A stretch of 64,000 nucleotides of DNA from Phorcus lineatus (lineage: Eukaryota > Mollusca > Gastropoda > Trochida > Trochidae), in assembly GCA_921293015.1 (NCBI GenBank), contig OV121082.1:50550971-50614970 (forward strand), read 5' to 3'. The translations under genes and the position numbers were made by a program. Positions 46,174-58,390 of this stretch are shown here, piece after piece (within the stretch, counting starts at the first letter, position 1; every line of letters begins with the position of its first letter). The notes below the pieces were generated by a model. It saw only the letters and a list, made by a program, of their open reading frames with translations, was not told the DNA's origin and made no database searches.

Positions 46174-47454
46174 TAACTCGGTTGATAGCTAAAGAGGGAT
46201 GTTCAGCAACAATATGCGAGGATACTTGTCGGATTGGTAACCCGATTAAGGTTAAATGTTAAGAGTTTGACGGTCAATATTCCACTCCTACACGTGAGTG
46301 GAGATAGTTTTGACGTCGCTTGGTGCAGAAGACTTTACTGAAATCCTGACTCAGATCACCCGGCAGTGTAAGTGGGTACCTGGTGAATGGTATTTGGGGG
46401 AGACATTCTATCACAATCTCTGACAGCTATGGTTCAGATTATACAGCATGAAGCGTTTTAAGCATGCATTTGTGTATGGAGAAATGTTTTTTTTGAAGGC
46501 TTCTTGTTTCACTTTTTACAGTAATCCTTCTGATTTCAAACATTTAAGATAATAAAGTTACTAAAATATTATTTTATTTCAAACTATACTTGGATAACTG
46601 TACGTGAAACAAAGAAATGATTTTGAAGTATCTTGAAATATTTTGATGGCGTTTAATGTAAATCTCAATTTAAAGTGTGAAGTTCTTTAAAAAATATATG
46701 TACAGTATTCCTTAAAATCCTCATTTCTCACACCGAAGGTTAGAATTAATCTAAACCACGTTATATACTCCAAAAACACTGAAAATGAGGGTCACCAAAT
46801 TCGTATTGGTAATTCGGTGTAAAGACAGGCTGTGTTATGAAAGATAACACACCTAGCGTGTTCACAACGTGAAACTATACACTGTACATATAATCATAGG
46901 CCGATAGGTAAACAAGTGGGTACACAGACTCAGCAAGGTGCTCGCTTTTATATGATTGATAGGAAACCTTATACTAATGTATCAACTTAATATATGTACC
47001 CCTTAAGCTGGGATGAGAAATGTAAATAAATTAGATCATGTCACAGTGTTCTTTTATGCATAATTTCCTTCGTATATAGCCTACCTACATCCTGGATGTG
47101 TACAATTTGAAATCAATACTTTGTTACCAAACCAAATCAAAGGGAGAGAAGCATGATTTTTGGAAGTTTCTAAACATTATAAACATAAGCTTATGCCAAT
47201 TGTATTATCTTTAGAGCGGTCAAAAATTTCATTATTCAACCCAATTGTCCGTACTCAAAAGTATCAAAACCACTGGCAGCCTTTTTTAGTGGAAACACCT
47301 TTAAATCATTTGCGTTTTACGTTGAATTAACCTCTGCACACACAAGTGTGACGTTTCGTGAAATCTGCGATAATTATTTTTTGATAACGATGAAACATAT
47401 GATAAAAATATCATAATAATGATGAAAACGTTTCCTTTTCCCAATATGCATGCC

Positions 47455-48000
47455 TGCTTCTTCCAGATAATTTAACCATCAATCTATTTGGGCTTTTGGT
47501 CATTGTTGTTAGTTCCTTCGCCTCTAGAGCCACTAAGAAAGCACTGGTTTCTCCCAGAATAGCAAATTGTTTTAAAACATTCTATCAATGGATGACATGC
47601 TTAACCCTTTAGAAGAATCTGTATTGACAAAACAGAATTTACTAGGCGTTTTGCATCGCAAATAACAACGCATTGAATTATTCTATTCTTCACGACGGTT
47701 TAACTATCAACCTACTGGAGCATCCTGTCAGCATGTACTACGTTTATGTGTATTTATTTGCTCACCTATATGACTAGTCCTTCTAAATGAGGCATTGGTT
47801 TTCTCTCCAAAGTAAATAATTGCGAAACATGTCACTTGGTGGTAATTTAAAAGGGAATATGAGAGGATGCATTTTTAAACAGAAAACATCATGCATTTTG
47901 CATCTGAAACAACAAGGCATTAAATTTACAAAATGGTATTATTATCATACACTCTGTGTAATGCGGTATTACTTTTTTATTTTCAAGTAGACATAAAGCT
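47455..48000 (+). repeat. diverged tandem repeat, unit about 235 bp; repeated at 53485-54030
   Basis: Two units align in order: TTTAACCATCAATCTA against TTTAACTATCAACCTA, GAAAGCACTGGTTTCTC against TGAGGCATTGGTTTTCTC, ATAGCAAATTGT against AAGTAAATAATTG, and TTTTGCATCGCAAATAACAA against TTTTGCATCTGAAACAACAA. A possible third start (GGTTCAACCATCAGCCTA) lies at about 48299. Old and degenerate. Confidence 0.6.
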
Positions 48001-48101
48001 TGCTTTCTAAAGAAGATAATTTCCAGTATGATATTTGTGCTTTAGAATATGACTGTGTATGTGTTCAAAGTGTTTCGCTCTTCACTTATCTTGCATGTCT
48101 G

Positions 48102-48274
48102 TAGTCCTGCTTCATGTCGGTGTATATAAAGGAGCCTTTAATACAGTCTAGGTCCACATTCAGCAAGTCTAGATTGACTGAATACACATGAAATTAGGAG
48201 TCCAGAGAAAAAAATATTATGGATGAAGGAAAATTTAATTATTTAAATTTAATTAAAGACTAAATTTTGGTCTA
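48102..48274 (+). mobile_element. short non-autonomous element, copy B (173 bp), with perfect 9-bp target-site duplication; repeated at 54132-54304
   Basis: Starts TAGTCCTGCTTCATG and ends ACTAAATTTTGGTCTA. Flanked by perfect direct repeats GCATGTCTG at 48093-48101 and 48275-48283. The interior shares TCTAGGTCCACAT-CAGCAAG, TCTAGATTGACTGAATACAC and ATTATGGATGAAGGAA with copy A. No coding capacity. Confidence 0.8.
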
Positions 48275-48361
48275 GCATGTCTGGTATGCTTCGAGATGGT
48301 TCAACCATCAGCCTAGTATGGGCTCCGGTCAGCAGGCTTCACCTATATACCTCCATGACTA

Positions 48362-48478
48362 GACTATATTTAGTCTATGAAATATTTTGATAATTTACTG
48401 TTCCTTCATCCACAAGGTGTATGCAGTCTAATCTCGACTTTGTGAATGAGGACCTATACTGTATGAAAGTCTCCTATC
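48362..48478 (-). mobile_element. short non-autonomous element, diverged inverted copy C; repeated at 54392-54508
   Basis: Read on the minus strand it matches copies A and B in order: ACAGTATAGGTCCTCATTCA, then GATTAGACTGCATACAC, TGGATGAAGGAACA, and AATATTTCATAGACTAAAT. It is more diverged and partly truncated at its 5' end. Confidence 0.6.
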
Positions 48479-49364
48479 TAAGACACAGTCATGAAGCAGA
48501 ACTCGTGCATGACCTTCAAGAAGCAATGTTTGATTCCTTCAAAGCATATGGTGTTGAAATTGAACATACTGAAGTGTTTAGCAGTCTCTCGTTGTAAGTG
48601 TAATACGTTTAGCATTTTAAAGATGAAAATGACATGTTCGCAATCACGACTACATTGTATAGGTCTAAGGTGGTCCTTTGGTTTTAATGCCAAAAGTGAA
48701 TCTAATTTACAAAATACGCATTTACCTCAAACTTAAAAGTCTACGTAGCAGGTCATCGTAACTGAAATGAAGCGTCATACAATCACACTGTGGTCGGAAA
48801 AGCGGTGGAGATCGATTTGATGGATTAGTTGTCGAGGGGTAAGTATGCTCGCTGCTGACGTTAACTTATTCAATTTCACATACCATAGATTCATTCATGT
48901 ATTATAGATATTACGAAGATTGTTTCAAGATAGTATTGAATTAAATATAATATTTTTTATTATCTTCTTTGAGGGGTATTCCACTCAGACGTTAGAATGG
49001 CGATAATGGAGAGAAATAAATGGATAAAAACCTCTCTCTTCGGCAATGTAGAAGTATTTAATTATATATTTCTCTTCACTAAATAAATCACCAGACCAAT
49101 TAAATAACTGATGGAATGTTAGATCTTTCAAAAATCAAAATTGATGCAATATTCATTTCTCTATTCCGCAAAAGATTTATTCTATCTTCATGTTCATCAA
49201 ATCATAAAATTTACAATTGTTTGTAATGGTAAAATGGTCAAAACCAATCGATAAACTTAAAAAGACAAATTGTGAACTCTGGTACTGGAAATGAGCAGCA
49301 TGAAATGCAGCTGTTCCGGGAATCTATAGGGAATATAAGTGGTGTCAATCATCTATTGTAGGCT

Positions 49365-52300
49365 GTTATGTTTTGACAACGGTGAATTAAGGTTAAAATA
49401 TTATGTATACAGACTGTGAGTTAGACTTGCTGTAGGGTCTATGTTAGGAACTCTCGAGTAGAAAAAAATCCAAGTAAATCCGTATTCCAGCCAAACGTTC
49501 TGGGAATGAATCTTGAATGCGCATACTTCATACAACATGTATGTCAGTTACTCTTCAGCTTTTGTTAGAGGGAAGTGCAGACCTGTCACGTTGTAAAAAT
49601 GTTAATATATTTGAGTTTTTTTCAATTTATATATGCGACCATATGATTTGTGTGAGACATTAGTTTTACATTTATCCTTTCTCGTCTTGTTATACCTTGT
49701 CCTATAGCTCTGCCTTGTTCAGAATCAGTCATCCTGAAAAACTGAAATGTATAATGTTGTAAATACCAAGGAGAGGGTATCTTAAGTTGGATAACTTGTT
49801 CCAAATCCGTTTCATAATGAATAAAACATGTTTTAAATCAACGAATCTTGGATTCTGCATTGGTGGTATGAAAGGCTAGTGTTTCTATACTGACCACGAC
49901 TAGTGGGATATCCCTTAAGCTTAGTTGGTAGAGCGTCTGACCGTCGCATAATCAGCCCTGTTACATATAACATTCAATGCAAGATGTCTTCTAATCAGTG
50001 TCTGTCTTTCAATCCTGAATTTCATAAGAAGATCAAAATTTCCGATGTAACGTTAGTTAAGTAAAACAGGAAGTCTGCATTTCCAGATACATAGATGATA
50101 TATTACACCGACATATTAAAGTCACTTGAGATACAAATACCAGTTTTGTTTATAGAGTACTTATCATATACATCCCTTTTTATTTCATGCAATTGGCTAG
50201 ACACATCGATTAAAAGAAAATATCTGTCTTCAAATACTGAGCGCCAGTCTAGATGCCAAGTTACAGATAACTGATAGGGATGTTCCGTAAATGTCTTTGA
50301 AATCTATAGAAGCGCTGTCTGATTATAGTCGGCCTCGGGTGACGGGGGCAGGGGAGGGCACCTGTTAGACTGAGGAGGGAGAGGGGGGCGTTCAGATCGT
50401 GGGAACGCTGGTTTAGGATACCTGGAGGGAGGGACCTGTTTTTGTGACACAACAACTCGTTTGTACCTGTAACCTAATCACCATTTCTCTTTCAATACTT
50501 CAGCTTTGAAGTGAGGTCCCTCATTTGCAACAACGACCTAAGTATTGCCATGTACACGACCCTATATATTCCCAACAGCAATGGGTAAATGGGAAGAGGT
50601 TTATATAAAAAGTATAAGTATATCTTGTTTCTTGTGGTAAATACATGAAAAGAAAGCGCCGACAACACTTAAACGAGATAGGAAGTTTTCTACCCTCTTC
50701 ACACCCGCGGCTATACCCGGCTTTATCTGCTCCAACACACGGGTATAGAGAACGCTAGTTAATGATGACTCAGTGTCAACGAACGTTGCCGACTTATATT
50801 CATTTCCACCCGTATAAAACGTTAGGGCGATACTGCGGCTAGAGTCGTAGAAAAATAACAACAAAAGGAGTGTGAGAAATGAAGATTTGATAGTTGTATC
50901 CGGCATTTATCAGCTCGACCTCACCTCATAAATGTTCACATCCACAGGCAGTCATGGTAAACAGCCATATGGGGACTAGCGGCTTCAGTATTAATGTAGC
51001 TCAGTTATATATTGTCAAATCACCTCAAGTGCGAATATTGAGTATTCGCTGCTTCGGATTTTATTTTCATACGAGTATGAATTATTTAGTAAGCCTCAGA
51101 TGTCATTATGTTCATTCGACAACTGGCTGCATATAGGGCCACCCTGTTTCATTTTCACGCCTCGGTGGCTTTAAGTGCCAATCCGTTTTGTACAAGCAGG
51201 AATAAAATTCGTGAATTGGTGATTCAAAATACATGTATTTTTATTAATGACATTTATGATCCTTTACTGGGCATGATCAAGCAATGGGTATCATAATCAG
51301 AAGATATAACACACATTAAAGTCATCTCCTCGATAAAATGGCGAGTTATCTACATTTTGTCTGATTGTATAGAATTCACCTGCAGTGTGCTTGTACAAGT
51401 AATAGATGTCAAAGGGTGTGTTTCTGAGCTGATTTGTTTTGTGAGGGGTCATGTGAGTCTAGGTCGGCATTTTCTGAATATACGTGGTCAACGCTGGTGT
51501 CCTTACCTAAAATTCAATTCCTTGATTTAAAATGAATAAATCATCATACTCAATTACTATTACTCTTTTATTCTGTTTTATAAGTGTTTCATATAAGATT
51601 CTGAATGAGGACTTCCACTAGACGTAAGTTCCCTATTTCATTGCCAGTCTTTGGAAAGGAATAAACCCTGGATAACTCAGTTCTCCAAAGTCTTCTGGCA
51701 CCAAAAGAGCAACGAGGATTGAAAGGAGAAAACTGGTGTGGAATGCGTTGAGAAGACTTTAATGAAAAAGAGAAGGAAATATAAAGGGCACGTCATGAGG
51801 AAAAGCTCTTTAGATGACACGAAAGGGACACTGACATGGGTAGTCCTGCTTCATGACTGTGTATATAATTGAGCCTTTAATCAAATCTAGGTCCACATCC
51901 AGCAAGTCTAGATTGACTGAATACACAAATTAGGAGCCCAAAGAAAAAAATATTATGGATGAAGGAACATTAAAATATTTCATAAACTAAATTTTGGTGT
52001 ATGACATGGATTCCAGAGGGGAAGAGGGGAAGAGGACGATTTGGAGGGACCTGGAGGAGGAAGAAAGCAGAGAAAGAAAGAAGAGACGCAATTCTGCAAT
52101 TTGGTACGATACCGTAGAAGAGATAGTCGCCCAGGATAGATCAAAATGGAGAAAACTACTGCCTGCCTTATGCTCCACAAGGAACGAAGAGGATAGTAAG
52201 TAGTAACTCGGTTGATAGCTAAAGAGGGATGTTCAGCAACAATATGCGAGGATACTTGTCGGATTGGTAACCCGATTAAGGTTAAATGTTAAGAGTTTGA

Positions 52301-55300
52301 CGGTCAATATTCCACTCCTACACGTGAGTGGAGATAGTTTTGACGTCGCTTGGTGCAGAAGACTTTACTGAAATCCTGACTCAGATCACCCGGCAGTGTA
52401 AGTGGGTACCTGGTGAATGGTATTTGGGGGAGACATTCTATCACAATCTCTGACAGCTATGGTTCAGATTATACAGCATGAAGCGTTTTAAGCATGCATT
52501 TGTGTATGGAGAAATGTTTTTTTTGAAGGCTTCTTGTTTCACTTTTTACAGTAATCCTTCTGATTTCAAACATTTAAGATAATAAAGTTACTAAAATATT
52601 ATTTTATTTCAAACTATACTTGGATAACTGTACGTGAAACAAAGAAATGATTTTGAAGTATCTTGAAATATTTTGATGGCGTTTAATGTAAATCTCAATT
52701 TAAAGTGTGAAGTTCTTTAAAAAATATATGTACAGTATTCCTTAAAATCCTCATTTCTCACACCGAAGGTTAGAATTAATCTAAACCACGTTATATACTC
52801 CAAAAACACTGAAAATGAGGGTCACCAAATTCGTATTGGTAATTCGGTGTAAAGACAGGCTGTGTTATGAAAGATAACACACCTAGCGTGTTCACAACGT
52901 GAAACTATACACTGTACATATAATCATAGGCCGATAGGTAAACAAGTGGGTACACAGACTCAGCAAGGTGCTCGCTTTTATATGATTGATAGGAAACCTT
53001 ATACTAATGTATCAACTTAATATATGTACCCCTTAAGCTGGGATGAGAAATGTAAATAAATTAGATCATGTCACAGTGTTCTTTTATGCATAATTTCCTT
53101 CGTATATAGCCTACCTACATCCTGGATGTGTACAATTTGAAATCAATACTTTGTTACCAAACCAAATCAAAGGGAGAGAAGCATGATTTTTGGAAGTTTC
53201 TAAACATTATAAACATAAGCTTATGCCAATTGTATTATCTTTAGAGCGGTCAAAAATTTCATTATTCAACCCAATTGTCCGTACTCAAAAGTATCAAAAC
53301 CACTGGCAGCCTTTTTTAGTGGAAACACCTTTAAATCATTTGCGTTTTACGTTGAATTAACCTCTGCACACACAAGTGTGACGTTTCGTGAAATCTGCGA
53401 TAATTATTTTTTGATAACGATGAAACATATGATAAAAATATCATAATAATGATGAAAACGTTTCCTTTTCCCAATATGCATGCCTGCTTCTTCCAGATAA
53501 TTTAACCATCAATCTATTTGGGCTTTTGGTCATTGTTGTTAGTTCCTTCGCCTCTAGAGCCACTAAGAAAGCACTGGTTTCTCCCAGAATAGCAAATTGT
53601 TTTAAAACATTCTATCAATGGATGACATGCTTAACCCTTTAGAAGAATCTGTATTGACAAAACAGAATTTACTAGGCGTTTTGCATCGCAAATAACAACG
53701 CATTGAATTATTCTATTCTTCACGACGGTTTAACTATCAACCTACTGGAGCATCCTGTCAGCATGTACTACGTTTATGTGTATTTATTTGCTCACCTATA
53801 TGACTAGTCCTTCTAAATGAGGCATTGGTTTTCTCTCCAAAGTAAATAATTGCGAAACATGTCACTTGGTGGTAATTTAAAAGGGAATATGAGAGGATGC
53901 ATTTTTAAACAGAAAACATCATGCATTTTGCATCTGAAACAACAAGGCATTAAATTTACAAAATGGTATTATTATCATACACTCTGTGTAATGCGGTATT
54001 ACTTTTTTATTTTCAAGTAGACATAAAGCTTGCTTTCTAAAGAAGATAATTTCCAGTATGATATTTGTGCTTTAGAATATGACTGTGTATGTGTTCAAAG
54101 TGTTTCGCTCTTCACTTATCTTGCATGTCTGTAGTCCTGCTTCATGTCGGTGTATATAAAGGAGCCTTTAATACAGTCTAGGTCCACATTCAGCAAGTCT
54201 AGATTGACTGAATACACATGAAATTAGGAGTCCAGAGAAAAAAATATTATGGATGAAGGAAAATTTAATTATTCAAATTTAATTAAAGACTAAATTTTGG
54301 TCTAGCATGTCTGGTATGCTTCGAGATGGTTCAACCATCAGCCTAGTATGGGCTCCGGTCAGCAGGCTTCACCTATATACCTCCATGACTAGACTATATT
54401 TAGTCTATGAAATATTTTGATAATTTACTGTTCCTTCATCCACAAGGTGTATGCAGTCTAATCTCGACTTTGTGAATGAGGACCTATACTGTATGAAAGT
54501 CTCCTATCTAAGACACAGTCATGAAGCAGAACTCGTGCATGACCTTCAAGAAGCAATGTTTGATTCCTTCAAAGCATATGGTGTTGAAATTGAACATACT
54601 GAAGTGTTTAGCAGTCTCTCGTTGTAAGTGTAATACGTTTAGCATTTTAAAGATGAAAATGACATGTTCGCAATCACGACTACATTGTATAGGTCTAAGG
54701 TGGTCCTTTGGTTTTAATGCCAAAAGTGAATCTAATTTACAAAATACGCATTTACCTCAAACTTAAAAGTCTACGTAGCAGGTCATCGTAACTGAAATGA
54801 AGCGTCATACAATCACACTGTGGTCGGAAAAGCGGTGGAGATCGATTTGATGGATTAGTTGTCGAGGGGTAAGTATGCTCGCTGCTGACGTTAACTTATT
54901 CAATTTCACATACCATAGATTCATTCATGTATTATAGATATTACGAAGATTGTTTCAAGATAGTATTGAATTAAATATAATATTTTTTATTATCTTCTTT
55001 GAGGGGTATTCCACTCAGACGTTAGAATGGCGATAATGGAGAGAAATAAATGGATAAAAACCTCTCTCTTCGGCAATGTAGAAGTATTTAATTATATATT
55101 TCTCTTCACTAAATAAATCACCAGACCAATTAAATAACTGATGGAATGTTAGATCTTTCAAAAATCAAAATTGATGCAATATTCATTTCTCTATTCCGCA
55201 AAAGATTTATTCTATCTTCATGTTCATCAAATCATAAAATTTACAATTGTTTGTAATGGTAAAATGGTCAAAACCAATCGATAAACTTAAAAAGACAAAT

Positions 55301-55394
55301 TGTGAACTCTGGTACTGGAAATGAGCAGCATGAAATGCAGCTGTTCCGGGAATCTATAGGGAATATAAGTGGTGTCAATCATCTATTGTAGGCT
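49365..55394 (+). repeat. 6,030-bp tandem duplication, copy 2
   Basis: Directly abuts copy 1 head to tail. It ends at 55394, after which the sequence reads GCTTATGC instead of restarting GTTATG, leaving only a 1-base ambiguity at the breakpoint. Contents mirror copy 1: tRNA-like fragment 49912-49957, LINE fragment 51730-52203, short mobile elements 51841-52001 and 54132-54304. Confidence 0.95.
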
Positions 55395-57300
55395 GCTTAT
55401 GCACGAAATCGTAGAAATACAGTAGCGGGTAACCTTGAATAAAAACGAGCAGACAGCAACTATACCTCAATTATTTCTACACATAAAACTATTCAATATT
55501 CCACTCAAATGAATGTAAATTATTTATCAACGAGTGTTTTTTTTGAAGATGTAATCAATTATAAGGGGTATAACGAAAATGCATGTCTCAAATTTCATCC
55601 ACAACAGATAATTGTAATCGAATACCATTATTACATTTAACCTTTGTTCTTCAAACGTTATTTGAAACCTAGCAACAATGCGTCTATCTTTCAACTTACA
55701 TTAGCTGTTTAATACGAACCCTCGTTCGTGTAACGACTCAGTTTCACAATAAATTGCTGATATCGTGCGCCTTGCAATATCGTTTACAGATTCTATTTGC
55801 TTTTCAGAAGCAGAAACCTTTTTCACTTCATCATAGCCACTCTGTCATCGCTACAACTCTACTGAGTGCTTCCGTACAACCATATCAATTACCCGTTGAA
55901 ATAAAAGAATTGAAGCAATGTGATAAATGAAATATGGACCTGGGGTCAGCTTTGACCATGGCCTCTGTTGACCATTATGGCTAGCCTGTCGCAGTCCCCT
56001 GACCATTAAATGACCTTTATGGACACCGCAACGACAAATGAAACATGAACTTTTCATGCTGGTCTTTGATTTCCGAAGGTAAACTCAAAATTTGCCAATA
56101 ATGTGGTTAAATCTAATTATATCATTTTTTTTTATCAAATAAGAAATGATCTTGTGTATAATAGTAAAGAACCAAATTTTAGTCTAACATAGGCCATTAT
56201 CAGCAATCTTCGCGAGTTCATCTCAGTATCGCACCTTTGAACAGAGCCCTAAGGCGCATGAACGGAAGTCATCAAGTTGACCGGAACTGAATTGCAGACA
56301 GGTTTCTGCGCATCAAACAAAAGGCTAAGTGCTTCCTCCTCCATAACTGTCAGAAGTTTTCCGGCGGGGAAACGGTTAGAAGTGCTTCTCTGAGAATTGG
56401 CAACAAGGCTTGGATATTCGCCTTTGGTATCTTGTTCAATTGGGGTTATTATATAGATAATTGAAAAACACATGAATTCTCATGAATATGTAATTTAAGA
56501 TTAAAGATAATTATTTCACGCATTCAATTTAGTTAAGGTTGAAAATATTGAAACATCATTAATATTTTATTGCATCGTTTAATTGAAAAAGAAGAAAATT
56601 GAACATCAGTTAATAATTGCAAAAATAGCCAATTGTAGTTCTAGTCGAACGGCTGCTCTTGAAAATCAGTAGATCTTCCAACTGGATTATTAAATATTAA
56701 ATACATAAAATCTGTTCGCTAAAAGAAAATAAAAAGAAAAGTTTACGGGTTCTTTCCGTTGTCTTATAACCTTTACATCTTGACAAGTATGACAGAACGT
56801 AATAACACATAACAACACGATCCGTCCATTATTTTAAAAACGAAAGGGATAATTTCGTTCTCGGGAACCACAACTTTTTAACAACAGGATTCGAACAAAA
56901 CATGCATTCGATTTTCGCAAAGGCCAGTGAAAATCCTTACGCTTGAAGGATATGTTTTATTTGTAACAATATTTTACTGTACATGTCCTACAAGAATATC
57001 TATCGAACAACACACGAGCAGCACGTGCGCGAACTGCCACTTAGGCGCAGCGCTACTATAGAAGACCGATCCAGATCGTTTGGGGCGAATATTGGACATA
57101 AAGTTCGCATTGAAACTAACAAACTGGTTTGAAGCAAGCACTGCAAAGAGGGTCTGGGCCGTTTCTGATCTTATCACGTAAGATCGTTATCCGAACCGTT
57201 CGTTTTAAACAACCCGTGTATACTTGACTGGTTTTACCAGTTTCGTGCGCTATCCTCATACAAGATCTATATCTTTTAGGTCATTTAACTGGAGCCCAGT
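55395..57300. other. intergenic; one unassigned open frame
   Basis: No conserved gene identified. A minus-strand frame at 56249-56473 has a non-simple composition (SLVANSQRSTSNRFPAGKLL, VMEEEALSLLFDAQKPVC) and may be a mobile-element scrap, but I cannot name a family. Confidence 0.35.
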
Positions 57301-57640
57301 CTATTCTGGGATTGCTTGTTTCAGTCGGGGCTAATTTTCAGGATGAAAGGCGCAATTTATCGTCGTCCTGTAAAAAGTAAAGGGTGCATGAAATTGACCT
57401 CGGCGCGTGTCGCTAGAAGTAAAAGACCCTGCTGGACGACGGTCAACACATTGCTACAATATTTGGCGCCAAAGACGTTGAGTTCAAGAGGTCACGTGAC
57501 GAAGCACACAGCACGTTCAGCCGGCGACTTAGAAGTGAAGGGCGTTACGTCACGTGCATGTACCCGTGAACTGACCCACAATCCAATGCGCGATGTCGGC
57601 TTTGCGTAGTAAAGGAATTAAAAGGGTTTCCCAGGGACAA
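57301..57640. other. GC-richer, CpG-bearing stretch with CACGTG sites
   Basis: It stands out from the AT-rich surroundings. CACGTG E-boxes occur at 57493-57498 (inside the perfect palindrome GTCACGTGAC) and 57551-57556, with another at 57022-57027. A 97-residue open frame (57316-57609, plus) is probably a by-product of raised GC. It could be a promoter or enhancer of an unseen gene. Confidence 0.3.
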
Positions 57641-58234
57641 ACTTATTTTTCAGTGAGGACAATTTAGGTTGATCGTGTAGATTTTGGTTGATGGCATTTT
57701 AATCAGTCGGGATGTCTTTGAGGGACCCATTTGATCCCAGATGGCGGTGTATTGAAAGCTAAACGTTACAAATTGCCTTCAAAAGTTTTCAGATCTTTTG
57801 TGTTACTTCTAACGTCGAAACGGTCAGCAAATGGACTGTAAACATTTATGAAGTCATTCATTTTCTTATGTCAAGTTTTCGCTCCACATTGATGTTACTT
57901 CGTCTAAGTTTTTGTTAAAATGAAATCGCTTCCTTTTGTGACCAGCTCGTGGCTTAAAATACCAGAACGTTACATTTTCTCTTATCTCATGGGACGTCAA
58001 ACATGACCTGTATTGCCTACTGGAGATTGTCTCAAGACGTACGTTTTTGAATTTGACACTTGTTCCCAGTGTTCAGTAAATATATAGCCTATTAATAATG
58101 TTTGTATGCACAGAGACGAAAAACACCCCTGAAAGTATCAAATGCATTTGTATAAGTCGTAATACGTTGTTAATTATGAATTGGTAACTATAAATAGCTA
58201 TATCTTAATAAATACAGGATTTTCCACAACATTT

Positions 58235-58390
58235 TGCCGACAAAGTGTCTACTATGAAATAGACTCACAGATTCACCTCTTTGCTCCTTATGTAAAACAG
58301 AACTAAAAGCTGCAGAACATCTGATCCGGAAACGTGAATTTGTAAAACCAATACGTTCGGAAATATAAAATTGGCTCAAATCTGTAGAAG
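58235..58390 (+). mobile_element. LINE zinc-finger-tail remnant
   Basis: Translates (frame-broken) to LTDSPLCSLCKTELKAAEHL followed by a KREF...W-like end, the Cys-x2-Cys...Glu-x2-His pattern of LINE C-termini. About 130 bases are supportable. Confidence 0.45.

Larger units (their letters stand above)
43335..49364 (+). repeat. 6,030-bp tandem duplication, copy 1
   Basis: Every landmark in this interval recurs exactly 6,030 bases later. The first base is fixed by comparing flanks: GAC|GTTATG at 43334/43335 against GGCT|GTTATG at 49364/49365. All landmarks compared were identical apart from one visible difference, T at 48244 against C at 54274. No conserved host gene was recognised inside; it holds mobile-element relics. 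Either a very recent duplication or an assembly artefact. Confidence 0.95.

Noticed and set aside
43592..54766. Paired identical open frames in the two 6-kb copies as a duplicated gene family
   Set aside because: They are identical only because the DNA is duplicated; none shows conserved protein features apart from the LINE tail.
56249..56473. 74-residue minus-strand frame as a possible exon
   Set aside because: Feels like a mobile-element scrap, but no family, splice sites or neighbours support a gene call; kept only as a note.
57316..57609. 97-residue plus-strand frame in GC-richer block
   Set aside because: No domain recognised; raised GC alone lengthens open frames.
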